Below are positions 22,650-33,706 of a DNA stretch of 64,000 nt, one piece after another. The notes under the pieces are model-generated. The model had not been told where the DNA came from. It did no database searches and worked only from the letters and a program-made list of their open reading frames with translations. Each line of letters starts with the position of its first letter. Positions within the stretch are counted from its first letter, which is position 1. The translations under genes were made by a program, and so were the position numbers. The stretch lies in contig CAXIUP010000120.1 of the NCBI GenBank assembly GCA_964035015.1, positions 1,568,001-1,632,000 of the forward strand, given 5' to 3'. This DNA is from Corallium rubrum (Eukaryota; Cnidaria; Anthozoa; Scleralcyonacea; Coralliidae).

Positions 22650-23222
22650 ATAGGGGGAGTTTGGAGCATCCTCGGGGGTGTTTGGGGTTACGCCAGGGGT
22701 GAATGGGGTACCCGGGGGTGTTTGGGGGTTACCCCAGGGGTGATTGGGGGTACCCCGGGGGTGTTTGGGGTTACCCCTGGGGTGATTGGGGGTACCCGGG
22801 GGTGTTTGGGGGTTACCCCAGGGGTGATTGGGGGTACCCCGGGGGTGTTTGGGGGTTACCCCTGGGGTGATTGGGGTATCCCGGGGGTGTTTGGGGGTTA
22901 CCCCAGGGGTGTTTGGGGGTTACCCCAGGGGTGATTGGGGGTACCCGGGGGTGTTTGGAGGTTACCCCGGGGGTGTTTGGGGGTTACCCCTGGGGTGATT
23001 GGGGTATCCCGGGGGTGTTTGGGGGTTACCCCAGGGGTGATTGGGGGCACCCCGGGGTGTTTGGAGGTTACCCCAGGGGTGTTTGGGGTATCCCGGTGGT
23101 GATTGGGGGTATCCCAGGGGGTGTTTAGGGTTACCCCGGGGGAATTTGGGGGCTACCCCATGGGGTGTCCCGGGGGTGTTTGGAGGTTGCCCCAGGGGTG
23201 ATTGGGGATTACCCCTGCGGTG
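22650..23222. repeat. GGGGTTACCCC minisatellite (right arm)
   Basis: Inverted copy of the left-arm minisatellite. Repetitive Gly-rich open frames here are artefacts. Confidence 0.92.
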
Positions 23223-25331
23223 ATTATAAGACTAAGACTATATAGTCCAAAGAGTATATAGTCCTAAGACTAAGACTATAGTCCTAAGACTAAGACTATA
23301 GTCCTAAGACTTAGACAAAGACTAATACTATAGTCCGTAAGACTAAGACTATAGTCCTAAAACTAAGACTATATAGTCCTTACTATATAGTCCTAAAACT
23401 AAGACTATAGTCCTAAGACTAACTTTTTCGCCTAAACTTGCCCATATATTAATACCTCTTCAGGCCCCTTATTATTCCCAAAAAACTCATGATCACCCCT
23501 AAAATGAATTAAATATTCTACTTATATGCAAATCCGGTTATGTTTTGGTCATTAGTAACTTTAATGAGTTTTCTCTTTTGTCTCCTGCACGTGCACTGAG
23601 CATAAATACGCAAATATCAGCCGTAGCAACATTAACAAGATGCTTGACGAGTCAGCCGTTTAACCCTTGACAGTTTATATTCTGGCAAACCCCTCTGAAG
23701 AAAATGATTCAATGTCTTTCGAACAGCTTGCCATGCCGAACGGTTTCTCGGTTTATATTCTGGCAAACCCCTCTGAAGAAAATGATTCAATGTCTTTCGA
23801 ACAGTTTGCCGAACGATTTCTTCATTCAAGGCATCGTTTACTTATAAACTAAAGCCAAATAAGCGACAATTCGGCACATATCTCCAAGTAAATGGGTAAA
23901 GAGCTGTTTGGCCGTTTAAGTTCTAACTAATATAATATTCATGTTGCTATTAATTCAAGTCGATACTCAGCCGTCCCGCAGCCAAATAATATTTCGTTTA
24001 TATATCGACACTTAAAAACGTTCTTATGGCTTTTAGAATTGACTCCTCATTCTATCTTCTTCGATTTCTTCACTTACAAACGAAGGGTTTAGCTAGCAAT
24101 GATTCTAGGATGATTGAATGTTTAGGCTCTAAACCTAATATAATATTCATCATATGCTATTGATTTAAGTCCATACGAGCTCTGCCAATTCAGACACTTC
24201 GGCTGCTCAAAACTCTCTATACTCATCGAGACAAGGTTTCAGATAAAAAATATAAAGTGCCTCTATCACTTTCTCTTTAGTTCCTTGTAAAGAACGTCTA
24301 TTTTGTTAAAGTTTACTGTACGCATGCTCTGTACGTCTACGTGTCCCACAACTGTTGACTATAAGTAGGGTTAAGGGTTTAAATGAAAGTTGGTTTCTAT
24401 TAGTTATAAAGAGATATGTTCCGTGCCTTTTACGTAACTTCGGAAATCAGTCGGAGAGCTATCGGTTATGACGGGGGGTTAAGTAACATCTAGGGTTAGG
24501 GGGAAAGTTAGGGTTACGACGTCCCAAAGGAGTCTGAGAATGAATAAATAATAAGTCGGTATGACGTAGTGAATAATGGGGGGTTGAGTGAGATTAGGGT
24601 TAGGGGGTCATATAGGAGCACGAGACATAATGACGTAACGAGATTAGGGTTAGAGGGTCGCAAAGGAGCATGAGAATGAATAAATAATAAGTCGGTATGA
24701 CGTAGTGAAAACCGGGGGGTTGAGTGAGATTAGGGTTAGGGGGTCATATAGGAGCACGAGACATAATGACGTAATGAGATTAGGGTTAGAGGGTCGCAAA
24801 GGAGCATGAGATTGAATAAATCGCGGGAAAGTTAGGGCTAGGGGGTTCTGAAGGAGCATGAGAATGAATGACGTAGTAAAAATCCCGGAGGGTTGGCTAA
24901 AAGCGGGGGTACGGGGTTGCCGGGACTAGGGTTAGAACTTAGTGACGTAACGCGACGCTATAAAATGAATAAATAATAAGTTGAATATTTAATGAGGCGG
25001 CATCCCTTTGTGGTCTGGATGGGGGGGTATCACTACTCAAGTCTATCATGCTAATTTGATTGTTTATGTTTTATCAAATAAAACTATATAAGACCGTTTA
25101 CTTGTGGGTTTTCTTGGTTGGATCATTATCATGATTCAACAACTCGATTCTGAATATCAGGTGAACAGGTTGTGTCACATAACTTTTTTGAATTTACTGG
25201 ACCATCAACATATAGTGTATATACAGTGTCAAAGTTGGATACCACATGTTGACTTTGGGTACCAACTTAGAAATGCTGGTATCCATGATGGATACCTACA
25301 AAAAATTCTAATCTCGAACCCTGACTGTATT

Positions 25332-26913
<1,582 letters not shown>

Positions 26914-26985
26914 CTCGTGTGGGGTAAGATTGCTAACGCCAAGATTCGTAAACCCACGTTTCACATTCTCCTCGGTTAATTCGTC
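26914..26985 (-). CDS. MED12: MED12, coding exon 2 (Mediator subunit 12)
   Basis: Second coding exon of MED12, a subunit of the Mediator CDK8 kinase module, which acts in the nucleus on RNA polymerase II transcription. It encodes 24 residues beginning DELTEENVKRGFTNLG, which align with the human segment DELTALNVKQGFNN. On the minus strand a TTTTTGTAG acceptor precedes it and a GTAAAT donor follows. The exon keeps phase 0 at both ends. It starts at Asp after Glu, the position at which I remember human exon 2 starting. In animals this N-terminal segment contacts cyclin C and activates CDK8. The human exon 2 is longer, so downstream residues must come from another exon. I did not find exon 3 in the window. 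Confidence 0.82.
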
Positions 26986-27062
26986 CTACAAAAACAGAAT
27001 TCTAAGAGTAAACCACAAAGATACACCACTAAGTCATCGCTAAGTAAATACTTCATTCTAAC

Positions 27063-27146
27063 CTCTTTTTGGCCATTCGCTTGAGGGTAATAATCTGGAA
27101 CTTCGACCTTCTTCCTCTTGCTCGAACGACCATAAACAGCGGCCAT
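27063..27146 (-). CDS. MED12: MED12, coding exon 1 (Mediator subunit 12)
   Basis: First coding exon: 28 codons from ATG at 27,146, with a basic stretch (SSKRKKVEVPDYYPQANGQK) matching the human N-terminal pattern KR...PPDVYPQ...QKE. It ends in frame at ...QKE before a GTTAGA donor. Sequence upstream (27,147-27,240) has no TATA box, as usual for housekeeping promoters. The rest of MED12 (over 2000 residues) must lie to the left. That requires either a very large second intron holding the hAT/palindrome block or a break in the locus. Identification rests on about 20 matching positions plus the exon boundary. Confidence 0.82.
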
Positions 27147-27343
27147 GTTGATATCTCGTCATGACTAACTGAGTCTGCTCTGATGTTGGACAGCGGTACT
27201 CAAGGAAAACGGCATGGTGGTAAGTACTTCATGGGCATCTTGTAGATGAATCGTAGCCTGCCTTTCTTGGGCGAGCGGAGCCGCGAAGCGAGGACAGGAG
27301 GAGAAAGAATGTATGCTACTGCCATAAGACCCCGTTTACATGA
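27147..27343. promoter_or_regulatory. Putative MED12 promoter region
   Basis: Immediately upstream of the MED12 start codon. It is more GC-rich than the surroundings and has no TATA box. A GGCATGGTGGTAAGTAC stretch (27,211) looks like ATG plus a donor site on the opposite strand, so a divergent transcript is possible but unproven. Confidence 0.3.
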
Positions 27344-27512
27344 TGCCAGTACAATTTGAAAACGGAACAAAATCATGCCTTTTAGGCCGTGCGTTTACAC
27401 GATACCGGCACAAAAATGACATGAAAACGGCATAAAATGAAGACGGGTTTCTTTGACGGCATGAAATGAAAACGGAACACTAACTGGTATCGTGTAAACG
27501 CCCGTGCCGTAA
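27344..27512. mobile_element. MITE, ~170 bp
   Basis: CCCCGTTTACATGATGCCAG at the left end and CTGGTATCGTGTAAACGCCC at the right are imperfect inverted repeats. GCGTTTACACGATACCGGCA repeats the motif internally. GAAAACGGAAC occurs near both ends. Non-coding. Confidence 0.65.
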
Positions 27513-27667
27513 CAGTTTGATGACGGTAATCACGATATATACGACCACAGCAGCCTAGTTTCTAAGCCTTTCGTTTCCGCTATGAGCTTGGCCGCGTAGT
27601 TGGTTTGGGTTTTTGGGAAGACTGGGGATAGGCTGGGAACGAAAAGGCCTGGCACAGGTCGACCTCA

Positions 27668-28056
27668 CATCAAAAATTAAGGATTATCCTTAATTCTCAA
27701 CTCACCTAGAATTAAGGATAATCCTTAATTTTAAATGAAAACTCATCCCCCATACCCCAACCCCTAACCACAACCCCCCGGTAACCCTAAACCTAACCAA
27801 AAAACCGGTAGCCCTAAAACTAACCAAAAAACCGCGGACCCTAAACCTAGTCACAACCCTCCGGAAAAATGATCCACCTCTCAAACCCCGACGACAACAC
27901 CCCTCTAGGATTTTTAGCTTTATGTGTTCAAGTTTAACATCCCGCTTGTGGAACAGATAAATTAAGGCCATGTCTTAATTGTAGCCCTATTTTAAAATTA
28001 AGACCATGTCTTAATTCGAGCCCTATTTTACAATTAAGATATACACTTAATTTTGG
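27668..28056. repeat. Cluster of AATTAAG...CTTAATT palindromes
   Basis: Two adjacent 21-bp palindromes (AATTAAGGATTATCCTTAAT and AATTAAGGATAATCCTTAAT, each plus T) lie at about 27,677-27,732. Three related units with longer centres lie at 27,960-28,056, partly separated by repeated CCCTATTTTA. Between them is a CTAACC(A)AAAAACC-type tandem stretch. The cluster could be one non-autonomous element with AAATTAAG ends. Confidence 0.55.
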
Positions 28057-28317
28057 TAAGAGATCGTGTTGCCTGGCAACATTCAATCTCGTTCCCAGAC
28101 CATTCTCACGCGGGTCGTGCCCAATCTCGTCCCCAGAGCCAAATCCCTCGCACGCGAGGGGAATAAACACTGACCTATATATTTAACTGGACTGCGTGCT
28201 CCTATTACCTTTGAGTTAGGAAAGTGTCCGCATTTTCACTTTCAAAATGGCGGCATTTATGGGTCCTTTTGCTAATGGTGAAGGTCGCTGACCGATACCT
28301 AAGATCTCTAGTTCGTG

Positions 28318-28672
28318 TTGGACATGTTCGGTCTTTCGCTTTTTTTAAGAAAACTAAGCTATTTGGTCGAATAAACTGTATGTATGTTGTAGCCAGATTA
28401 ATTATCTTTCTTCCAGTATATTTGATAGCTTCTACAGTGGTTTATTTCTCGAGAAAACATTCGGAGAAGACATTATAATACATACGGAAAAAAAATTCAA
28501 AATAGCGGCCGCTATTATGATTTGGACATGTTCGGTATTTCTCTTTTTTTAGGGAAACTAAGCTATTTGGTCGGATGAACTGTACGTATGTTGTAGCAAG
28601 GTGAATTATCTTTCTGCCAATATATTTTATAACTCCTACAGTGGATTATTTCTTGAGAAAACGTTCGTCGAA
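28318..28672. repeat. 204-bp-period direct duplication
   Basis: TTGGACATGTTCGGT begins at 28,318 and 28,522. The two ~150-bp copies share AAACTAAGCTATTTGGTCG and the stretch up to CTTGAGAAAAC, with about 10-15% difference. A GCGGCCGC site lies between them. No coding function seen. Confidence 0.85.
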
Positions 28673-29606
28673 CGTCTGATACCCAGTGTGCATGTGCGGT
28701 GAAAGAGCTTCTCAAGACCTCAACGAAAGGTGTAGATTGCAGATAAAAATTCGAATAGTCCATCATCAAGATCCATTTTACTCGTACACTAATTACAAAT
28801 GTCAATGACAGTGTGTTATTTTTATTGATCAATGAGCATGGACAACGTTGAATTCATACATGGTAAATTAGTGGTATCAACTCCTATTAAAAGTGATCTT
28901 GCTTCAGATTATAAACTAGCTCATACACTAGATAATAAATAAAATTCAAGTTTTGTTTCAAGATTTGTTCGCTGTATTTGCAGCATTGTAAGAACGAGAT
29001 AGTTGTAGTTTTTACTATATTCATTTCAAAGTTTGAATCAGCGCGGAACCAGCTCCAATACAATTGTTATTCGGTTTATACTTGTTTGCTTGATGGAGAT
29101 CGGCATTCCAGGAAGTATTTTTATGAAGACATTAATAATCTTACTTTGCAATGCTTTCTAATATTTCTTGAGTCGTACATCTGCTAGTAAAACACGTCAT
29201 GTGGAAACGACAGTCTTGTAAAATAGGCGATGGCAAATGACAAAGAATGCTAATGATATTGTCATTGCAGAATAACGTCGTTGTTGACTTTGTTTTCCTC
29301 TAATAGTTTTGATGCAGTTACCCAAATTTTCATCCAGTTTTACAACTTTTGTCACAACTACGATTTGATTGCACGTTAGTCACAGGCCAGAAGACCAACC
29401 GTCTTTCGGCTTTAACTGCAGGTGTAGGAGGTTATTGAGGAACAGGTGTAACGACACTTGAAATATCGTAAGTTTGAAAATGGTGGTTTGTTTACGACTG
29501 TCGAGAAATTGTTAAGTCCTGAGTCGAACCACTGCAACGATGATCGTAACTTCATGGTGTGCCAGTGTATACAGTAGCAATATAAGGATCCAGAAGGTTT
29601 ACTTTG
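28673..29606. other. Unassigned region
   Basis: No gene recognised on either strand. Confidence 0.4.
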
Positions 29607-29993
29607 TTATCCTTGGCTGCGACAGCGTATACTATAGCTGGCTTCAGAATAGACTTGCTTTTTAACTCTATCTTCAAAACCAGGATTGAGGTGGTGAGAC
29701 GCCACGAGGAATATACTTTTTTTTCCTGTAAATATTCCTTTGATGGTGTATTTGTCACTTGTAGTTATTTTATCTCCATCGGTCTTTTCCTGCTGTTCCG
29801 TAAATTCATGGTTGACTTGCAGGACCGTTCACAAATATGGCGATTATTTTGTCTTCGTTATTAATAACTTGTATAACTAAGTGGGTGCTGGTTGACGCGG
29901 CAAGTCCAACCATAGTCTGGTCCAACAGCTTTTCCGATGGTTTATCGCTGAAAGGTTTAACGATATAGGAGGAGTTGAAGAGTCTAAAATATA
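29607..29993 (-). pseudogene. Exon of an unidentified host gene, with frame break
   Basis: After a TATATTTTAG acceptor (about 29,994), the minus strand is open for ~55 codons with ordinary protein composition (for example KLLDQTMVGLAASTSTHLVI). Near 29,822 the frame closes, and a +1 frame opens for ~70 more codons (for example SDKYTIKGIFTGKKSIFLVA) ending at 29,607. Both parts look coding and join smoothly if one base is missing near 29,820. This suggests a pseudogene, a sequencing error, or a small unseen intron. An upstream segment at 30,090-30,160 ends in a good donor (CAACAAG/GTAAGG) and may be a preceding exon. I do not recognise the family. Confidence 0.4.
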
Positions 29994-30381
29994 AAGTACA
30001 AAGAAAGTCTGATTTAGTAAAGCAAATCAACGCACGAGGACTTTACACTGAAGGGGACTAAAGAGAGAGAAATTGATTTACTGCCTTACCTTGTTGTCCA
30101 TGTCCCTGATCTCCCTTCGGAGCTGTCGTGGTTGTTCAAACCAGGACAGCAGATTTCAGCCCTTTTCAGGCCAGACGCATGAAAGGTACAATACAGTATA
30201 GGTGGTCGTCTAGTCGGTGTGTAGCGAAGCTATATAGGTATATATACTGTCTCTATTTAATAATTATATAAAACTCATTGATATCGTCGTCTGTGCAGTG
30301 ATAGACGTGTTCATGTTAAAATGTACAAAAAATTGAAATTTTAATTCATATGTATTTAAACTGAATGTGATTGAAATGTTA
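29994..30381. other. Unassigned; expected 3' end of the Helentron not found
   Basis: The Helentron 3' hairpin and ACTCGGGCTAC repeat seen in the HINEs are absent here. The autonomous copy is therefore either 3'-truncated or belongs to a family with different ends. TAGCGAAGCTA near 30,226 is only a weak dyad. Confidence 0.4.
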
Positions 30382-31020
30382 CTAGCTGCAATATTGTACT
30401 GAGATTTTAACAGCATCATGATCAGAATAATATACGTTAATTACAGAATTGTCAGTTATTTGCGTTAACACTGTTGGCGCAACATACACATGGTCTAATA
30501 AGCTTCCAGAAGAAACAAACGTAGGTTTTGTTACAGTCTGAGTGTAATTGAAAGATTCCATTAAAGACTTGAGTGGTTCAACCTGACTGCCATTGAAATA
30601 ATTAATATTAAAGTCGCCAAGAATCATGTCAACTGCATAACTATTAAGGATGTATTTCAAGCAATCTACATACTGTAAGATATTGGAACTGTGCTTTCGA
30701 TAGAGCAATAGGAAAGATCGTATTTCTCCTGATTGGGTATTATTTATCACAAAGTTTAATGCATTTATTGAAGGGAAGTATTCACACTCTCTTATTTCTA
30801 CAGTATTTCTGGTGCAGAGTGCCATACTCGAGTATTTATCAGTATCGTGATCCTGACGGTACAGTTTGAAAGGATTGAGATTACGTATAATTTCATTGTC
30901 AGAATCATGAGGTAGAAGTTGTGTTTCAGTCAGAGCTATGATATGACTATTGAAAAGTTTTAAATCAAATTTAATATCAATGCTATGTTTTTTTTATAGA
31001 TCTTACATTTAAAAGCGATA
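30382..31020 (-). pseudogene. Helentron AP-endonuclease (EEP) domain, frameshifted
   Basis: C-terminal exonuclease-endonuclease-phosphatase domain of the Helentron protein, thought to nick DNA during transposition. Motifs in order: LLNVRSIKK (Asn), IIALTETQLLPHD (Glu), DMILGDFNINYFNG (Asp-x-Asn), SGSLLDHVYV and VYYSDHDAVKI (Asp-His). All catalytic residues typical of EEP enzymes are present. The domain is continuous with the upstream helicase frame except for a one-base shift in a run of eight A (minus strand) at about 30,986-30,993. A homopolymer is a common site of sequencing or slippage error, so this lesion may not be real. The start at 30,825 is just an internal Met. Confidence 0.8.
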
Positions 31021-32598
31021 TGGTTAGTACTGAGTTGTTAAAATCATTTTGCGATAAAGTTGTTGAGGAAATCGTACATTCATTCCGTAGTCGTTTATAC
31101 TCTTCAGTAACTTTAGGATTCGCTTTAACATCTTTATTAGCAATTTGCCCCAAAATGTGGATACCTTCTAAAGTAGTTGAACGGCTTAAGGCAACATAAA
31201 TTTGTCCATAGTTAAACGATCTTTGCCTTCTTAACTCGGAACTGATAACAACATTTTCAAGTGTTAGACCTTGAATCTTGTGTACAGTACAAGCCCAAGA
31301 AAGTGCAACAGGAAATTGTACCCTTTGTATTTCTGGAGAAGATGCTTTACCTGGTCTGATTTTAATCTTTGTTAGTACAGGTTCAATAGGAACTACTTTG
31401 TGTTCTCTTGCAAAAGAATTAGCATGATTGTTCATCAAGTTTTTACCAGCTTTTGCATCATCAAACTTTATATAAAGAACAGTTGGTTTTTGAGTAGTTG
31501 GATTGACATCAATTTTAAACACAGTTCCCATTTGTCCATTGATGAGTCTATCTGGAATACTGATATTTGTTGTAAGCATTACCCTAGCACCTTCTTTTAT
31601 CAAAATTTCATAAGCAAGTCCACCTGTTTCAGACCGTCCTCTTGCTAAAACTCTATCAATGTCTTGTTTACTTACATTTGTTGGATATTGATCATTAGCC
31701 TTAAGAACAAATAAGGATCCATGTATTTCTTCTAGTTTTTTGTTGTTATATTCATCAACAGGAACGTTTTCAGCCCAGATATGAAGAGCATCTGATGGAT
31801 AATTAGCATCTGATTGGGTTATTGATCTTGAATGAATTATTGTAATGTCATGTTCTGTTTGAGAAGCAGTTCTTATCCTGTTAAGAAGTTCAGTAAATGG
31901 CTGGTCATTTTTCTGTCTCATGATTTCAGTAAGTTCTATCATTTTGAAGACCTTCCATGGATGACATAGGTTATAAGCATCGTTTTTGTAATTGTCAAAA
32001 ACAGCTTTCTTACGTATTGGTGGCAGTTGGTATAGGTCACCTACGGCTATGATACTAATTCCTGCGAATAAGAGAGAATTGGATGTACCAAAAATTTCTT
32101 TCAATCTTTGATGGATATGAAGTAAGGTTGTATTTCCAACCATAGAAATTTCATCAATTATTATAAGCTTTAGGTCAGATAATGATAATCTAAATTGTGT
32201 TTTCTTTTGGTCTGACATTGCAGGTAGATTATCACCTGTTTCTTTAGGAATTGCAAAACCAGTGTTTATTGTTGTTCCATCAATGTTTATTGCAGCCACA
32301 CCTGTCGGAGCCAGTAAAAGAACAGTTGGTAGTTCAGGATTAATAGGAGGGTGTCTAAAAGTCTTAACTACTGTGTGATATATTGTTTTAATCAAATGAC
32401 TCTTTCCTGCACCTCCACCACCAGTTATAAAAAGATATATTGGTTTTACTTCAACAGGTTTTAAGCTGTTCATATTTTTTATTGTATCTCGGCACCAGGC
32501 GAGAACTGTATCATATGCATGACGTTGTTCTATGTTCAACGACCGTACAGACTGACGTAGTAAATCATCAGAAATATCTGCTGGTTGGTTGTAGGAAG
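30983..32598 (-). pseudogene. Helentron PIF1-like helicase (part of Rep/Hel gene)
   Basis: Superfamily 1 DNA helicase that unwinds the displaced strand in rolling-circle transposition. About 540 residues. Walker A is TGGGGAGKSHLIK (near 32,390-32,425) and Walker B is LIIIDEISMVG (near 32,140). Later motifs include VGDLYQLPP, ARVMLTTNISI and ALSWACTVHKIQGLTLENVV with GQIYVALSRSTTLEGIHILG at the C-terminal end, as in PIF1/RecD. The frame seems to start at 32,659, but those first ~20 codons belong to the Harbinger inverted repeat. True helicase sequence begins at TSYNQPADISDD next to the TTA target duplication and is continuous with the Rep frame on the other side. Confidence 0.92.
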
Positions 32599-32811
32599 TA
32601 AGGCCGCGGTCACACCAACGCTTGAGCTTTTGGATTAGCGTGCTTGCTAGTGACGTCAATCAAGCAAGTGCTAGAATTTGAGACGAAAACATCGCGGTCA
32701 CACGAAGAAACTATAGCATGCTTGTTTAAGATCGTTGACAGATAACCTGTTAATAGGGATTAGAAATATATGAGGCAAAATCTACACTTTGCTATTTCGA
32801 AACAGTTCTTA

Positions 32812-33706
32812 ATGATGGAGGACGTTTCTTTGCTCTTGTTTTATTTCATGTATCAACGTATGCGCTGTTCAATCAGGCGCAGAGCAATAAATCGCAGAAG
32901 GAGACGAATGTTCCTTAATTATCCTACAACGGATCAAACAAAACTTGCTATTTCTACAAAAGCTTCAAACGGCAACATTAACACTGCTTGTTGCGGCCGC
33001 CAGGGTAGTTAACCCAAGACAAGAACGAGAGTTTTGGGCACTTCCTAGACCAAGACTTGGGTGGTTTGAGCTCATCCTTCAAGACGATCGTCAGTCTCGT
33101 TATTGGAAAGAACACTTTCGTATGCACAAACATACATTCATGCGACTAGTGAATCTAGTAGCCCCAATAATATCCAAGAGGGACACGGTTTTTCGAGATG
33201 CCATCTCCACGCCTAAACGAGTGGCAATTGCTTTGTGGCGTTTGGCAGGAGGTGGAAGTTTTCGGGACGTCGCTACCCACTTCGATGTGGGAAAGTCAAC
33301 GTGCGTTACAATAACGAAAGAGTTTTGTCAAGCACTAAATCGGTTGACAATGAATTACATTAAATTCCCTTCCAATCGTCGTGAAACTACCAGGGCAATA
33401 GCACTGTTTCAAGATGAATGCAAAATTCCACAAGCAGTTGGAGCAATTGACGCGACACATATCGGAATTATAGCACCTGAGGAACCTTTTGATTATTTTG
33501 ACCGGCATCATCATTATAGCGTTATCATGCAGGCTGTAGTTGGAGAAAATCTAATGTTTTTGGACACTGCTATTGGTTATCCAGGCAGCATGCACGACGC
33601 TCGGGTATTACGTCAAAGTAGTATCTTCAGAAAAGCCGAGAATGGCGATATTCTCACAGAGCCTTTCGTTACTGTCAGGTTATTGTTGCCTTTAGCTTCC
33701 TTATAG
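32812..33706 (+). pseudogene. HARBI1-like transposase, 3'-truncated
   Basis: DDE nuclease of the PIF/Harbinger family. The N-terminal part has the HTH-like region (FWALPRPRLGWFELILQD; SFRDVATHFDVGKSTCVTI). The first catalytic Asp is in AVGAIDATHIGI (about 33,440) and the second in YPGSMHDARVLR (about 33,585). The third residue (Glu, ~50 residues on in intact proteins) and the last ~100 residues are missing. After ENGDILTEP the reading runs into the complement of the neighbouring gene. The N-terminus is also unclear: the open frame from 32,945 lacks an ATG, while ATG codons at 32,770/32,812 lie in another frame, so a frameshift or small intron lies near 32,940-33,000. It cannot make an active enzyme. 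Confidence 0.88.

Larger units (their letters stand above)
18911..25037. mobile_element. 6.1-kb palindromic element, possible Polinton-derived foldback
   Basis: Two arms of about 3.02 kb (18,911-21,932 and 22,002-25,037) are near-perfect inverted copies around a 69-bp loop. The ends read AGTAGTGATACCCCCCC and GGGGGGGTATCACTACT. They are flanked by the 6-bp direct repeat CAAGTC (18,905-18,910 and 25,038-25,043). Six-base duplications and 5'-AG ends are the published signature of Polinton/Maverick elements, whose inverted repeats can reach about 1 kb. Here the whole element is inverted repeat with no recognisable gene. Each arm carries, from outside in: a 136-bp tandem unit with CTAACCCTAA, a duplicated 65-codon frame, a GGACTATAGTCTTA array, a GGGTAACCCC-type minisatellite and a TCC-rich tract. 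The arms differ slightly in the minisatellite and TCC parts. The Polinton link is inference. Confidence 0.85.
15540..25323 (+). mobile_element. hAT transposon with nested palindromic insertion
   Basis: Terminal inverted repeats CAGGGTTCGAGATT (15,540) and AATCTCGAACCCTG (ending 25,323) are flanked by a perfect 8-bp direct repeat ACTGTATT (15,532-15,539 and 25,324-25,331), the hAT hallmark. Subterminal sequence at both ends is rich in GGTATCC/GGATACC motifs, which could bind transposase. The transposase gene occupies 15,995-18,871. The 6.1-kb palindromic element sits 39 bp after its stop codon. Without that insertion the hAT is about 3.65 kb, a usual size for an autonomous element. Confidence 0.92.

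Noticed and set aside
21278-22669. Long Ser-, Leu-, Pro-, Gly- and Arg-rich open frames
   Set aside because: They come from translation of TCC/GGA polypyrimidine-polypurine tracts in six frames.
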